Positions 8,661 to 17,937 are shown, numbered from the stretch's first letter. The stretch: 64,000 bases of DNA from Oceanobacillus rekensis (GCF_002153375.1 NZ_MTBQ01000008.1:1-64000); one strand, 5' to 3'. Program-made: numbers and translations. Notes: a model not told the origin generated them from the sequence alone.

Positions 8661-10034
8661 TTATGATGATTTCCTTCTTAATTCTAGCTCCTCATACATC
8701 GCATTCGTCTTCTTCCCGTCTAAGTTAAAGATGAACAACAGACCAATCAACATTAATGCAAACGCGATAATTGGCAAGCCATTGTACATACGAAGGACAC
8801 CTTCTGCAACTTCTTGTGATTGTGAAGTGGATCCAGTAGCATATCCTACCCAACCGAGGGAATAACTACCTAATGCAGATCCAACCCCCATACCGACTTT
8901 ACGGGAAAAGGAATAAATCGAATAAAGCGTTCCGTCATATCTTTTTCCAGTTTGCATCTCTGTATAATCTAATGCATCTGCTACAAGTGCCCATACAATC
9001 ATAACAAAGACACTGTTCGCTATCATACCGATATTATAAACCGCTATAAAAAGATAAACGTTTTCAATTGTTACCAAGGTTAGGAATGCCATTGCAATAA
9101 TACTAAAAGCAGATGTTACAATCACTAGATTACGCTTTCCAAATAATTTCACTAATTTTGGTAGGAAAAGGAACAAGATTAACATAATCCCTATTTGTAC
9201 AAAGGAGTTAATCGTAAAGGCACTTGGACTACCGAAGTACTCTGCAAATACAATCGGGGCTAATTGGTTTACCCCATTGATAACAATTAACGAACCAACA
9301 GAAGCAACCATCATCCCGACTAATTGTCTATTTTTCAGTGCTGCTGTTAAAGCATCTTTAAATTTATAGTCTATTTTCTTACCAACGGGATTGTCATCTC
9401 TTACACGTTCCGTTGAAAGCTTCACCAGACCTGTGTAAGCAAGCAAAGAACAAACCGCAAAGACAATCGAGATAATAAAGAATGCATCTGGAATAATTGC
9501 ACCATTACTATCATAGATAAACATTGGTACGAAAGAAAGTGCACCAATTCCAACAATCAATCCACCAACCGCACGTGCACGCGATAATTTTGTACGTTCA
9601 ATTGGATCTTGTGTAATAACCGCTGCAAGTGATCCATAAGGAATCGAATCCGCAGTATAAGCGATGCCGTAAAATAAGTACACAAAGACTACCCAAACAT
9701 GAGTCGCCGCTGTACCCCAACTTGATACATCAGCAAACGCTAACAATACGGATGCCGCTAAGAACCATTTGGATATACTAATATATGGTAAGAACTTGTC
9801 CCCACTTTTCCCGATTTTAAAGCGGTCTGGAATGCTTCCCATAATAACATCGGTGAACGCGTCAAAGATTCTGGAAACTAAAAATAAGGTCCCCATGAAG
9901 TATGGGCTTACTCCTAATACAGAGGTTACAAATAATAGAAAGAAACCTCCGATATATAAATTAACAAAGCTACCTCCAATATCTCCTAAAGCATAGCCAA
10001 ACTGGTCTCGCACACCAAACTTTCTCTGTTTCAT
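8661..10034 (-). CDS. GPH-family cation:glycoside/hexuronide symporter (MFS)
   Basis: A 457-residue 12-helix transporter. The N-terminus carries the GPH signature (VRDQFGYALGDIGGSFVN, then SRIFDAFTDVIMGSIPDR) and the loop 6-7 region is short and charged. Family members such as MelB, XynB and UidB move sugars or uronides with H+ or Na+. Gene order AraC regulator - symporter - creatininase-family enzyme on one strand suggests one uptake and ring-opening module. A cre-like site lies upstream at 10119-10132. Confidence 0.85.
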   Translation of the reverse strand: MKQRKFGVRDQFGYALGDIGGSFVNLYIGGFFLLFVTSVLGVSPYFMGTLFLVSRIFDAFTDVIMGSIPDRFKIGKSGDKFLPYISISKWFLAASVLLAFADVSSWGTAATHVWVVFVYLFYGIAYTADSIPYGSLAAVITQDPIERTKLSRARAVGGLIVGIGALSFVPMFIYDSNGAIIPDAFFIISIVFAVCSLLAYTGLVKLSTERVRDDNPVGKKIDYKFKDALTAALKNRQLVGMMVASVGSLIVINGVNQLAPIVFAEYFGSPSAFTINSFVQIGIMLILFLFLPKLVKLFGKRNLVIVTSAFSIIAMAFLTLVTIENVYLFIAVYNIGMIANSVFVMIVWALVADALDYTEMQTGKRYDGTLYSIYSFSRKVGMGVGSALGSYSLGWVGYATGSTSQSQEVAEGVLRMYNGLPIIAFALMLIGLLFIFNLDGKKTNAMYEELELRRKSS

Positions 10035-10118
10035 CTTGACCCCTCCTGTTAATAGTCTTTTTTCTATCTACGCATATTTATTACTTTGTTTTGTATATAA
10101 AGTAATAAACAATTGATA

Positions 10119-10132
10119 TGAAAGCGCTTAAA
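10119..10132. promoter_or_regulatory. cre-like CcpA site upstream of the GPH symporter
   Basis: TGAAAGCGCTTAAA matches the cre core (TGAAAGCGNT) with mismatches in the last three positions. It lies 85 bp upstream of the symporter start, as expected for a catabolite-controlled operon. Confidence 0.45.
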
Positions 10133-10245
10133 GCATATAAGACTATTATATTGTAAATGCTTACATTAGTTTTAATCTAAAATTACCAATTTTTATACTA
10201 AGATTGCATTTCATATATGAAAAGGAAATCAAGACGCAAAACAAA

Positions 10246-10974
10246 CTATTCCTCCATCCTGTTTAAATGTGCTTTCCTGAAGGATTTTGGCGTAACTCCT
10301 TCTTCTTTCCTAAATATCTTAGAAAAATACTGAGAGTTATTAAACCCAACCATGATGGCAATCTCTGTCATCGAAAGATTCGAATGAATAAGAAGTTCTT
10401 TTGCTTCCTTCACTCGCTTTTGATTACGTGCATGGCTAATCGTAGCTCCCTTCTCTTTCTTAAACGAACGCATAAGGTGGGATGGATGAACGTGTAAATC
10501 ATGCGCCATCTCTTCAATCAAAAACTCTTCGGCAAAGTTTGTTTCAATATAATGAATAGCTTTATCCGCAATACTAGGATTAGTTAGTTTGTCGTAACGA
10601 ATGGAGGGGTCTCCATATTCATCAATCATGTTCAGATGAATCGTATCAAGTTTAGAAATTTGGTCGGTATGCTCAATCATTATTGCATATTTTTCCGAAA
10701 TAAAGTGGGACTTCGCAGCGCCGAGCCCCCCTTTCTCAGCACTATAACTATAAAGGGTATTATGTGATAGCAGGAAATTTTTATAAGAACGAAGCATGTT
10801 CCCAGGTACGCGTTTAAAAATATTCATGGTATCATCTTTCAAGACCTTCAATATTTCCTGCTTATAGTAGTCAATCTCATTTGTATCGCAAGTTATGATT
10901 GCTTGAAGAAAAGTTTCCCTAATTTGATGACCTTGTTCAATTCTTTGATTAGTGGAGCTGTTATTCACTTCCAT
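10246..10974 (-). CDS. AraC family transcriptional regulator
   Basis: C-terminal AraC/XylS double HTH at about residues 145-240: IETNFAEEFLIEEMAHDLHV, HPSHLMRSFKKEKGATI and the second motif MTEIAIMVGFNNSQYFSKIF. The N-terminal ~130 residues are a helical domain without an obvious cupin. I place the start at 10974 (MEVNNSSTNQ) because GAGGAGAATCATCT precedes it; the longer frame from 11019 lacks a ribosome binding site. It sits upstream of, and co-directional with, the GPH symporter and creatininase genes and is their likely regulator. Confidence 0.85.
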   Translation of the reverse strand: MEVNNSSTNQRIEQGHQIRETFLQAIITCDTNEIDYYKQEILKVLKDDTMNIFKRVPGNMLRSYKNFLLSHNTLYSYSAEKGGLGAAKSHFISEKYAIMIEHTDQISKLDTIHLNMIDEYGDPSIRYDKLTNPSIADKAIHYIETNFAEEFLIEEMAHDLHVHPSHLMRSFKKEKGATISHARNQKRVKEAKELLIHSNLSMTEIAIMVGFNNSQYFSKIFRKEEGVTPKSFRKAHLNRMEE

Positions 10975-11242
10975 AGATGATTCTCCTCGATTGCTAAAAT
11001 AGGATAAGACTATTTTCAATTTATCTATAATTTATATTACAGTAAAATTCCTAACTTAGTGCACAGAAACCGAATAACAGGAATAGTAAAAGACAAATTA
11101 TCACATATATTGGAAAATAAGGTAATATGTATAGAATTAATTACGCCTTTTGGCTTTTACAGGATATAGTGCCCATGCCAATTGATAACCCTCTCTTCAC
11201 CATCCTCATTTTTCTAAAAGCTTCCAATTACACAACTAAAAT

Positions 11243-11268
11243 GCGCAAATCTCATTAAAGATTTGCGC
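11243..11268 (-). terminator. Terminator downstream of uppS-like gene
   Basis: Perfect 10-bp arms GCGCAAATCT / AGATTTGCGC with a 6-nt loop, followed on the minus strand by ATTTTAG. It lies 52 bp past the stop of the uppS-like gene. Confidence 0.6.
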
Positions 11269-11319
11269 CCAATTGTTAGTTTCTTAGGTTAATAATAGCC
11301 TAAATCTAGTTTATTCATT

Positions 11320-12081
11320 TTATACCCCACCAAACCTTCTCTTTCGTTGCTTATATTCTTCCAAAGCCTTTATAAATTCCCGCTCTGAAAAATCCGGCCA
11401 CAGTACATCGGTAAACCAGAACTCCGAGTAAGCCAGCTGCCAGAGTAAGAAATTGTTCAGTCGCTTTTCCCCGCCAGTACGAATAAGCAGGTCAGGATCT
11501 GTCATACCGGATGTATACAGGTATCTTGAAAACTGCTGTTTATCCAGTTGATCCAGTGATAATTTCGCATCGTTTATATCGGCGATTGCTTCTTTCATGG
11601 CGTTTAGAATTTCTTGTTTGCCTCCATAGTTGAGTGCAAAATTCAGCTGAAGACCTTCATTGTTCTCGGTGCGGTCAATGGCATACTGCACCGTTTCTCG
11701 TGTACTGGATGGAAGATGATCCATATCACCGATTACCTTAATGCGTACATTATTGGATATAAGGTCTGCTAGATACATATTTAGAAATTTCTTAGGAAGT
11801 CCCATTATATATTCGATTTCGGAATTTGGGCGTTTCCAGTTCTCTGTAGAAAACGCGTAAAGTGTCAAAACCTTCACATTAAATTTAACTGCTGCCTTGA
11901 CAATATTAATAACAGTAGTTACCCCTTCTTTATGGCCGTAAACTCTGGACATGCCCCGCTTCTCTGCCCAACGTCCGGTTCCGTCCATAATGATGGCTAT
12001 ATGTTCTGGTGTATTCTCTTCTGGATAATGCATTGATTCAACCGATTGTTTATTATTGAAAAATGGTATTTTCATTGACAT
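11320..12081 (-). CDS. uppS: Isoprenyl transferase (undecaprenyl diphosphate synthase family)
   Basis: A 253-residue cis-prenyltransferase with HIAIIMDG, GRWAEKRG, GHKEGV, LTLYAFSTENWKRP and DLLIRTGGEKRL...FLLWQLAYSEFWFTDVLWPDF, all family hallmarks. The enzyme condenses isopentenyl diphosphate onto farnesyl diphosphate to make the C55 lipid carrier for cell-wall synthesis. Two oddities: the conserved MDGNGRW motif reads MDGTGRW here (codon ACC), and the gene stands alone instead of between frr and cdsA as in the housekeeping operon. It may be a second, specialised copy; the housekeeping gene would lie elsewhere. Confidence 0.88.
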   Translation of the reverse strand: MSMKIPFFNNKQSVESMHYPEENTPEHIAIIMDGTGRWAEKRGMSRVYGHKEGVTTVINIVKAAVKFNVKVLTLYAFSTENWKRPNSEIEYIMGLPKKFLNMYLADLISNNVRIKVIGDMDHLPSSTRETVQYAIDRTENNEGLQLNFALNYGGKQEILNAMKEAIADINDAKLSLDQLDKQQFSRYLYTSGMTDPDLLIRTGGEKRLNNFLLWQLAYSEFWFTDVLWPDFSEREFIKALEEYKQRKRRFGGV

Positions 12082-12303
12082 TTTCTGTCACCTCAAAATG
12101 TTGTTGATTTCCTCTATTTATTCCTCGTATACAGTTCAGGACTACAGACGGGGATTGGAGGCCATATATTAATAGAATGGGATTCAGTCATCTTTACCAT
12201 TCCAGAATCTCTTCATCTTTTCCGTTACTTAACTCTTAGCTCTAGCTACTATGATTTTTTGTCGCTTTCTAAAGGCTAACCTGTAGTTAAACTTTACTAG
12301 CAT

Positions 12304-13134
12304 CTAGCCTCGTGAAATTCTTCCTTCCTTTACCTGCTTTAAAGTTGCTACGATAAGAAAGCTAACAATTACTAATAAAACCCATGAACTCACCTTTCCT
12401 AGACTAACTAAACTCCATGCATCCGTCTGGTTTGGATATTCCCAAGCACCAAAGAATGTAGCGATATTTTCGGCTATCCATATGAAAAATCCAATGAGTA
12501 TAAAAGAAAGTACGAGTGGCATACGATAACGTGTTCCATCAACCTCATAGGTGACCCATGATTTCCAAAAGACGATAATGACAAGTCCAGCTAAGCAAAA
12601 GCGAACGTCAATCCAAAAATGATGGGTGAAAAAGTTCAAATAAATCGCAGCTGCCAAAGGTACCACCACGAAGAAAGGTGGCCACTTAACCAGATTAACC
12701 TTTAATCTCCTCCATGCTTGGCAAAGAAAACTCGCTACGCTTGCGTACATAAAACCGCTATACAAAGGGACGTCAAAGAATTTGAAATACCCTTCCTCTG
12801 GATAGGACCAGGATCCCATATGCACTTTAAAAACCTCAAGAGCCAATCCAATTAGATGGAACAATGTGATAACCTTTAGTTCATCCCGCGTTTCAAGTCC
12901 TGAACGCACCATCCACCACTGCATTAAAATAAATAGAATGAGTAACCAGTCATACCGTGGGAGGAATGGAAGTGGCATTAGTTGCGTAATTGCCAAAGAG
13001 GCAAATATAACAACTGGAAAAAAACATGATAAGGCCTGCTCCCAACCAAAATGAACAAGTTGTTTTATTGCTCTCATCATTTTTTTCTTAAACGTTTTTT
13101 TCTGAGAAATATTTTGTATCTTTAAATCATTCAT
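12304..13134 (-). CDS. DUF817 family membrane protein
   Basis: A 276-residue protein with eight or nine hydrophobic segments, a positively charged N-terminus and the DUF817 pattern (W..R..LETRDEL, HMGSWSYPEEGYFKFFDVPLYSGFMY, W..YPNQ). The two aromatic-rich W.YP motifs are repeated in the first and second halves. Function unknown. Its start overlaps the stop of the upstream YiiX-like gene by 8 bp, so the two are translationally coupled. Confidence 0.85.
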   Translation of the reverse strand: MNDLKIQNISQKKTFKKKMMRAIKQLVHFGWEQALSCFFPVVIFASLAITQLMPLPFLPRYDWLLILFILMQWWMVRSGLETRDELKVITLFHLIGLALEVFKVHMGSWSYPEEGYFKFFDVPLYSGFMYASVASFLCQAWRRLKVNLVKWPPFFVVVPLAAAIYLNFFTHHFWIDVRFCLAGLVIIVFWKSWVTYEVDGTRYRMPLVLSFILIGFFIWIAENIATFFGAWEYPNQTDAWSLVSLGKVSSWVLLVIVSFLIVATLKQVKEGRISRG

Positions 13135-13735
13135 ACGTAACTCCCCTTTTATGAAATTGATTCACTTGAAAAGCGTAAAGGGAATTTTTATCTAATAATG
13201 GGTAATCGTATAGTCTTCCTTCATAGACGGATTCAAAACGCGGATGCATTAAGAATTCATTCGGTGTAACAAGAGCAGGTGGAAGATCCCATAATTTCAA
13301 GCCGCTTTTTTCAAAAACTTCGGAAACAAATTGGGAGCAAAAGTATTTATTCCTTTGATTGATTGGATGGTGAATCGCGACACCAATGAGTCCTAGCAAA
13401 TTATACGAATATATATCTTTATTTTTATTAAAACTTTGGATAACTTTTTTGATTCGAATATATTCCTCTCGGGAAATATCAATCCTCAATAATTGACATC
13501 TTGTGTTATAAAAATATCGGTAGGTACCGATATAAACATCCTCCCTGATATATCCAGCAATGAGCGGATTTCTCGGATATTTTCTACCAAAGCTATAGAT
13601 TTCGTTAAGTTCTTCATCAAAAACGATGGAAACATGATTGTAAGGCGCATTTGTATACCATTTGATTATTTTCGTAAGTAATGTACCTGTGTCCGTCAAT
13701 AAAACATACACCGTTTTTATTTTTCTATCCTTCAT
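13127..13735 (-). CDS. YiiX-like permuted papain-fold (NlpC/P60 superfamily) protein
   Basis: A 202-residue protein with the circularly permuted catalytic arrangement: His in NAPYNHVSIVFDEEL (about residue 35) and Cys in NKYFCSQFVSEVFEKSG (about residue 137). Related proteins are cell-wall peptidases or lipid/amide hydrolases. No signal peptide is seen, so it would act in the cytoplasm or at the inner membrane face. Coupled to the DUF817 membrane protein by an 8-bp overlap, suggesting a common role; which bond it cleaves is unknown. Confidence 0.75.
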   Translation of the reverse strand: MKDRKIKTVYVLLTDTGTLLTKIIKWYTNAPYNHVSIVFDEELNEIYSFGRKYPRNPLIAGYIREDVYIGTYRYFYNTRCQLLRIDISREEYIRIKKVIQSFNKNKDIYSYNLLGLIGVAIHHPINQRNKYFCSQFVSEVFEKSGLKLWDLPPALVTPNEFLMHPRFESVYEGRLYDYPLLDKNSLYAFQVNQFHKRGVTYE

Positions 13736-13786
13736 TGTTTCTCCTGTCCTTATACCAGTGACTATTCTACATCTTCTTGATCAACC

Positions 13787-14002
13787 TTAAGTTTCCTCGT
13801 CACTTTTGTATTCTAAAATATCCCCCGGCTGGCAATCTAGCGCCTTACAAATTGCATCTAACGTTGAAAGCCTAATCGCCTTTGCCTTTCCATTTTTCAA
13901 TATAGAAAGATTGGACATCGTGATTCCAACCTTCCCTGATAATTCTGTAACACTCATTTTCCTTTTCGCCAACATCACATCAATATTTATTATAATCGCC
14001 AT
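13787..14002 (-). CDS. XRE-family small HTH regulator (YozG-like)
   Basis: About 71 residues, essentially one HTH: LAKRKMSVTELSGKVGITMS, NLSILKNGKAKAIR, LDAICKALDCQPGDILEY. This is the short Cro/CI type that is commonly paired with a DUF2975 membrane protein. I start at 14002 (ATG) because GAGGTG lies 6 nt upstream; the GTG at 14011 overlaps that site. It follows the DUF2975 gene by 10 bp on the same strand and probably autoregulates the pair. Confidence 0.85.
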   Translation of the reverse strand: MAIIINIDVMLAKRKMSVTELSGKVGITMSNLSILKNGKAKAIRLSTLDAICKALDCQPGDILEYKSDEET

Positions 14003-14012
14003 TGTTTTCACC

Positions 14013-14504
14013 TCAGACCGTTAAATCATTTTCTGATTTTATATTGATAGCTACTTGTAAAAGTCTTTGGAGAACAGCTGCAAAGACTGCAATAATCATT
14101 GAAGCACCCATAATAACCATCCCAATTAAAAGAAGACCCGGTGCGTCATCCCACTCCGCTACAACATAGACCAATGGTAGGACGACAACATACAAGCCAC
14201 TGATTGTAATAGCACAGTTCTTGATTATCTTTAGGGATTTTACAGATAAATCCGAGAAGGCCTGGTTCTTATCAATATAGCTTAAAAGTTTTAACGTTTG
14301 ATACAACGCAAAGTAAAACGGGATCGTCGCTATATACATAACAATTAAAATACCAAGCACAATATAACCTAACTGAGCGCCATTTGCTGCTTGGCCAATC
14401 GCTTCATTCGCTATTTGCGGCAATAAAAATATGCACAAAGCAAGAACCGGAATACCAATAAAGATAACAGCTATTTTTAAAAATAATGTTGAAACTTGTT
14501 TCAT
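14013..14504 (-). CDS. DUF2975 family membrane protein
   Basis: A 163-residue protein with four hydrophobic helices (about 8-30, 45-70, 95-115, 122-148) and a conserved internal segment YIDKNQAFSDLSVKSLKIIKNCA that defines DUF2975. It forms a two-gene operon with the following XRE regulator. Such pairs are frequent in Firmicutes; the membrane protein may sequester or modulate the regulator, but this is not established. Confidence 0.85.
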   Translation of the reverse strand: MKQVSTLFLKIAVIFIGIPVLALCIFLLPQIANEAIGQAANGAQLGYIVLGILIVMYIATIPFYFALYQTLKLLSYIDKNQAFSDLSVKSLKIIKNCAITISGLYVVVLPLVYVVAEWDDAPGLLLIGMVIMGASMIIAVFAAVLQRLLQVAINIKSENDLTV

Positions 14505-14626
14505 AGAAAATCCACCTCATTTATTTAGTATGAATTGATTTTACCAAAACTTTTATCGAATTACAATAACAAATTATTGATTATGGTTATATTATTGTTG
14601 TTCTATTCTTTTTACAAAAATAAAAA

Positions 14627-14651
14627 AGCATTCCTAAACGAAGGAAATGCT
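14627..14651 (-). terminator. Terminator on the minus strand
   Basis: Hairpin AGCATT.CC / GG.AAATGCT followed on the minus strand by TTTTTTATTTTT. It ends whatever is transcribed leftward from the YvrJ-like copy at 15.1 kb. Confidence 0.55.
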
Positions 14652-14710
14652 ATTTAACTCACTTTTAGCTATTCTATTTGTAATTTGATCAACAAACGCT
14701 CGTGCTGTAC

Positions 14711-14757
14711 AGTGCCAGTACATTGCCGCTTTAATCTCTAAAGTGATGGGGACTAAC
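14711..14757. repeat. Degenerate GTGCCAGTCCCC-type palindrome
   Basis: CAGTGCCAGTACATTGCCGCTTTAA and TAAAGTGATGGGGACTAAC are recognisable but eroded arms of the palindrome seen intact at 59.3 kb. The rest of 14505-15024 holds only this repeat, the terminator at 14627-14651 and the left end of the duplicated YvrJ segment. Confidence 0.6.
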
Positions 14758-15024
14758 AATTAACAATATATATTTTTAAAAATTGTATGGAAATAAGTGA
14801 GCAATTTTATCTTACTGAGATGCAAAATTTATTTAAGAGTAGTCGGATTCGCACTAAAATTCATTACCCACTGTCCCACTTACAGGATGACTTTTTGTTT
14901 TAGGCCTTTGTCGATATTTCCAAGGATTTGAAACATAACACCGCTACTTGGCTAAATTTGGTAATGCCTTGAACTTATTAATTGTATAAAAGCTTCGGAT
15001 TCCAAACCTTAGCTCTTTTTTCAA

Positions 15025-15153
15025 TCATCTCATTTTTCCCGGAAACGCATGAATCGATTCAATCAATTGATTCAGCTTTCCCTCGACACGGTGGAGCAAG
15101 TAAAATGTAACCGCGATTGGAAAGCCTACTTCAGTCATGAATGGTATCGACAT
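15025..15153 (-). CDS. YvrJ family small membrane protein (solo duplicate, possibly inactive)
   Basis: A 42-residue peptide, MSIPFMTEVGFPIAVTFYLL followed by HRVEGKLNQLIESIHAF: one transmembrane helix and a short amphipathic tail, as in YvrJ. It differs from the copy at 24.8-24.9 kb at four internal positions and has lost the METW start; homology stops at codon 2, so it lacks the ribosome binding site of the other copy. About 250 bp downstream of the stop is also shared between the two loci. Probably a non-expressed duplicate, though the frame is intact. Confidence 0.6.
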   Translation of the reverse strand: MSIPFMTEVGFPIAVTFYLLHRVEGKLNQLIESIHAFPGKMR

Positions 15154-15187
15154 TTGGTGTTAGTTTGATAATAAAAGAAAAGGAAAA

Positions 15188-15214
15188 AGCCGTACTTATT
15201 TCTAATATACGGCT
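15188..15214 (-). terminator. Terminator of the alcohol dehydrogenase cluster
   Basis: Stem AGCCGTA / TACGGCT followed on the minus strand by TTTTTCCTTTTCTTTT, 26 bp beyond the dehydrogenase stop codon. Confidence 0.7.
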
Positions 15215-15239
15215 CTTTCTTAAATTTATCCCTTTAAGA

Positions 15240-16331
15240 CTATTTTGCTATTTTTACAATTGGTTTAATTGTTATACCAGTTTTTGAATCTTCAAATGCC
15301 TGATTGATGTCTTCAAAATCATAGAACTTTATTAATTTATCGAATGGAAATTTTCCTTCTTTATAGTATTGGACTAATTTAGGAATGTGTAATTGTGGCA
15401 CTGAGTCACCTTGAACTGTTCCAATAATGCTTTTACCTTCCATTAAGATGTCATTAGTAAAGTTTAATGTAACATCTCCACCCATACCAACAATTGCAAC
15501 TTTACCTGAAACACGTAATGCTGCAATAGATTGTTTAATTACTGGCGTTGCTCCTGTAGTTTCCACACCATAGTGAGAACCGCCATTTGTAATTTCTTTA
15601 ATTTCTTTAACTACATCTACTTCTTTACCGTTTAATGCATGGGTAGCACCAAGTTCTTTTGCAAGGTCTAAACGACTTTGGTGTAGATCAACAACAATAA
15701 TATGTTTTAAGCCCATGATTTTTGCAGCCATTACTGCACTTAAACCAACTGCACCACCACCATAAATAACAATAGATGTACCTGGTTCTGGTCGTAAACT
15801 ATTCATTACAGTACCACTACCAGTTTGGATACCACAACCTAATGGTCCTAACAATGCTAAATCAACATCCTTATCGACTTTTACAATATTGTTTTTATTT
15901 GCAACTGAATATGTTGCAAATGAGGATTGACCAAAGAATGTTGAAAGTGAATGATTATGTTGATGAATACGATTTTCACCATCTTTTGACTTTCCACCGA
16001 AGTTAAGTTCTACTGTTCTTTTACATAAATTTTGGTGACCAGTTAAACATTGTGAACATTCCCCACAGTAAGAGTAAGAAAGAACAACATGATCCCCGGG
16101 TTGTACATTCGTAACGCCAGAACCTACTTTTTCTATAATTCCAGCACCCTCATGGCCAAGTACAGCCGGGAATGGAGCACCTCTACCGTTTATTGACTCT
16201 GCATCAGTATGGCAAACGCCTGTAGCTACAATTTTAATTAAAACTTCATCTGCATCTGGTTCCATTAATTCTACTTCTTCAATTTTTAATTCTTCTCCAA
16301 CATCACGTGAAACAGCTGCTTTAATATCCAT
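15240..16331 (-). CDS. Zn-dependent aryl/alcohol dehydrogenase (medium-chain family)
   Basis: A 363-residue MDR enzyme. The catalytic Zn ligands are visible (GVCHTDAE, GHEGAGIIEKVGSGV, LGCGIQTGSG), as are the four structural Zn cysteines (CGECSQCLTGHQNLC) and a Rossmann GGGAVGLSAVMAA. The long insert after the structural Zn loop and the LGCGIQTG motif resemble XylB-type benzyl alcohol dehydrogenases. It follows the aldehyde dehydrogenase gene by 70 bp, so the pair would oxidise an alcohol to the acid. Confidence 0.85.
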   Translation of the reverse strand: MDIKAAVSRDVGEELKIEEVELMEPDADEVLIKIVATGVCHTDAESINGRGAPFPAVLGHEGAGIIEKVGSGVTNVQPGDHVVLSYSYCGECSQCLTGHQNLCKRTVELNFGGKSKDGENRIHQHNHSLSTFFGQSSFATYSVANKNNIVKVDKDVDLALLGPLGCGIQTGSGTVMNSLRPEPGTSIVIYGGGAVGLSAVMAAKIMGLKHIIVVDLHQSRLDLAKELGATHALNGKEVDVVKEIKEITNGGSHYGVETTGATPVIKQSIAALRVSGKVAIVGMGGDVTLNFTNDILMEGKSIIGTVQGDSVPQLHIPKLVQYYKEGKFPFDKLIKFYDFEDINQAFEDSKTGITIKPIVKIAK

Positions 16332-16401
16332 CGTGTATTCCCCCCTATATTATTATTAATTAATAAATATTTAATTCAATACGATTATAGTTCTCAGGTT
16401 A

Positions 16402-17838
16402 CTATTTTATGTACCTGATAGAATGCGTCTCAACGTAAGATTTTAATGTATCATCGATTGCTAATTCTCTACCTATACCGCTTTGCTTAACTCCTCCAAA
16501 AGGCATTCCTAAAGCAAGAGAGTCAAAACTATGTGAATTGATAAAAGTACTGCCAGCTTCTATTCTCCTTGCAACTTTGTATGCATAATCTATATCGTTT
16601 GACCAAACAGAGGAACAGAGGCCCTGTTCAGAGTCATTTGCTAAACGAATTGCATCTTCGACTGTATCGTATGGCATGATAGGAATGATTGGCCCAAATT
16701 GCTCTTGTGTTACAACATCTAACGAGTAATCATCTGTTTTAACTACATGTGGTAAGATATAATATCCATTATCCCAATTTTCAGGGTCAATTTTCTCACC
16801 TAACTCTCTTACCTCAGCATTTGAGTTTTTCGTACTCTCAATAATCTTTGTAACGATATCGTATTGCTTTTTATTATTCATTGGTCCAAAACTTGCTTCT
16901 TCTTTTAAACCGTGACCTACCTTATATTGGTCAACAACTTTACATACTTCTTCATAGAATGAATCATGCATATGTCTAGGAACATATACTCTTTTAACGG
17001 CGAAGCAAATTTGACCGCTTCTTGTAAATACACCTTTTAGAAGTTTAGGTATTATATCTGAAGGGTTTACATCATCTAAAATAATAGCAGGATCATTTCC
17101 ACCCAATTCTAAGGTTACATCTCTTATGGATGATCCCGCATTGGCCATAACAATTGAACCAGTATTTGTTCCACCTGTAAATGCGACTTTTCTTACTAAT
17201 GGATGTTTTGACATAGCTTCTCCCACATCTATATCCCCGTGAAGAACATTAATAACCCCTTTTGGCAATAAACTCGCAATATCTTTTAATAATTTTGTCA
17301 ATGCAATAGAAGCTGTTGGAGAAGGCTTGATAACAATCGTATTACCCGAGACCAAAGCAGGACCCACTTTCATCATCGTTAATACGATTGGCATATTCCA
17401 AGGTACGATAGCTGATACAACCCCTTTCGGTTGCTTTTCAATTTTAATCCAACCATCCTCTACCTCCTTATGAACCGAATCAAAATAGGTAGAATCCATA
17501 TTAGAATAAAGTTGTAAGGTTCCTGCACCTAACATAAAATCCGTTTCAGCTTCCCATAGGGCACCACCATGTTCTCTCACCAATAACTCTTTGTATTTTG
17601 AAGAAGATTCTTGTACTACTTTCATAGCTTCATTTATTAAGGCTTTTCTTTCTTCTACATTTTTTTCACGCCAAGTCAAAAATGCTGCATGTGCTCCTCT
17701 TACAGCTTGATCTACATGATCCTTATTTCCTTGTGCAACTTTTCCTACAACGGTAGACAAATCTCCCGGGTCTCTAACCTCCATATAATTATCGGTAAAT
17801 ACTTCTTCATTATTTATTAACAACCCTACTTTTTCCAT
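16402..17838 (-). CDS. NAD(P)-dependent aldehyde dehydrogenase (ALDH superfamily)
   Basis: A 478-residue ALDH with VSAIVPWNMPI, the NAD-binding FTGGTNTGSIV, the general base in VTLELGGNDPAII, catalytic Cys in RSGQICFAVKRVYV and EQFGPIIPIMPY. Length is standard. Together with the downstream aryl-alcohol-type dehydrogenase it suggests oxidation of an aromatic or aliphatic aldehyde such as benzaldehyde (XylC-like), but the substrate is inferred from context. A cre-like site lies 86 bp upstream. Confidence 0.85.
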   Translation of the reverse strand: MEKVGLLINNEEVFTDNYMEVRDPGDLSTVVGKVAQGNKDHVDQAVRGAHAAFLTWREKNVEERKALINEAMKVVQESSSKYKELLVREHGGALWEAETDFMLGAGTLQLYSNMDSTYFDSVHKEVEDGWIKIEKQPKGVVSAIVPWNMPIVLTMMKVGPALVSGNTIVIKPSPTASIALTKLLKDIASLLPKGVINVLHGDIDVGEAMSKHPLVRKVAFTGGTNTGSIVMANAGSSIRDVTLELGGNDPAIILDDVNPSDIIPKLLKGVFTRSGQICFAVKRVYVPRHMHDSFYEEVCKVVDQYKVGHGLKEEASFGPMNNKKQYDIVTKIIESTKNSNAEVRELGEKIDPENWDNGYYILPHVVKTDDYSLDVVTQEQFGPIIPIMPYDTVEDAIRLANDSEQGLCSSVWSNDIDYAYKVARRIEAGSTFINSHSFDSLALGMPFGGVKQSGIGRELAIDDTLKSYVETHSIRYIK

Positions 17839-17923
17839 TTTAAATCCCCCTCAATCTAGTTATATTGTACGAAGTAAATTATTCTTAAATAGAAATATAT
17901 AATGATAGTATCTATAGCACTAA

Positions 17924-17937
17924 CGTTACCGCTTACA
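17924..17937 (-). promoter_or_regulatory. cre-like CcpA site upstream of aldehyde dehydrogenase
   Basis: Minus strand TGTAAGCGGTAACG matches the cre consensus except at the last base. It suggests catabolite repression of the dehydrogenase pair. Confidence 0.5.
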
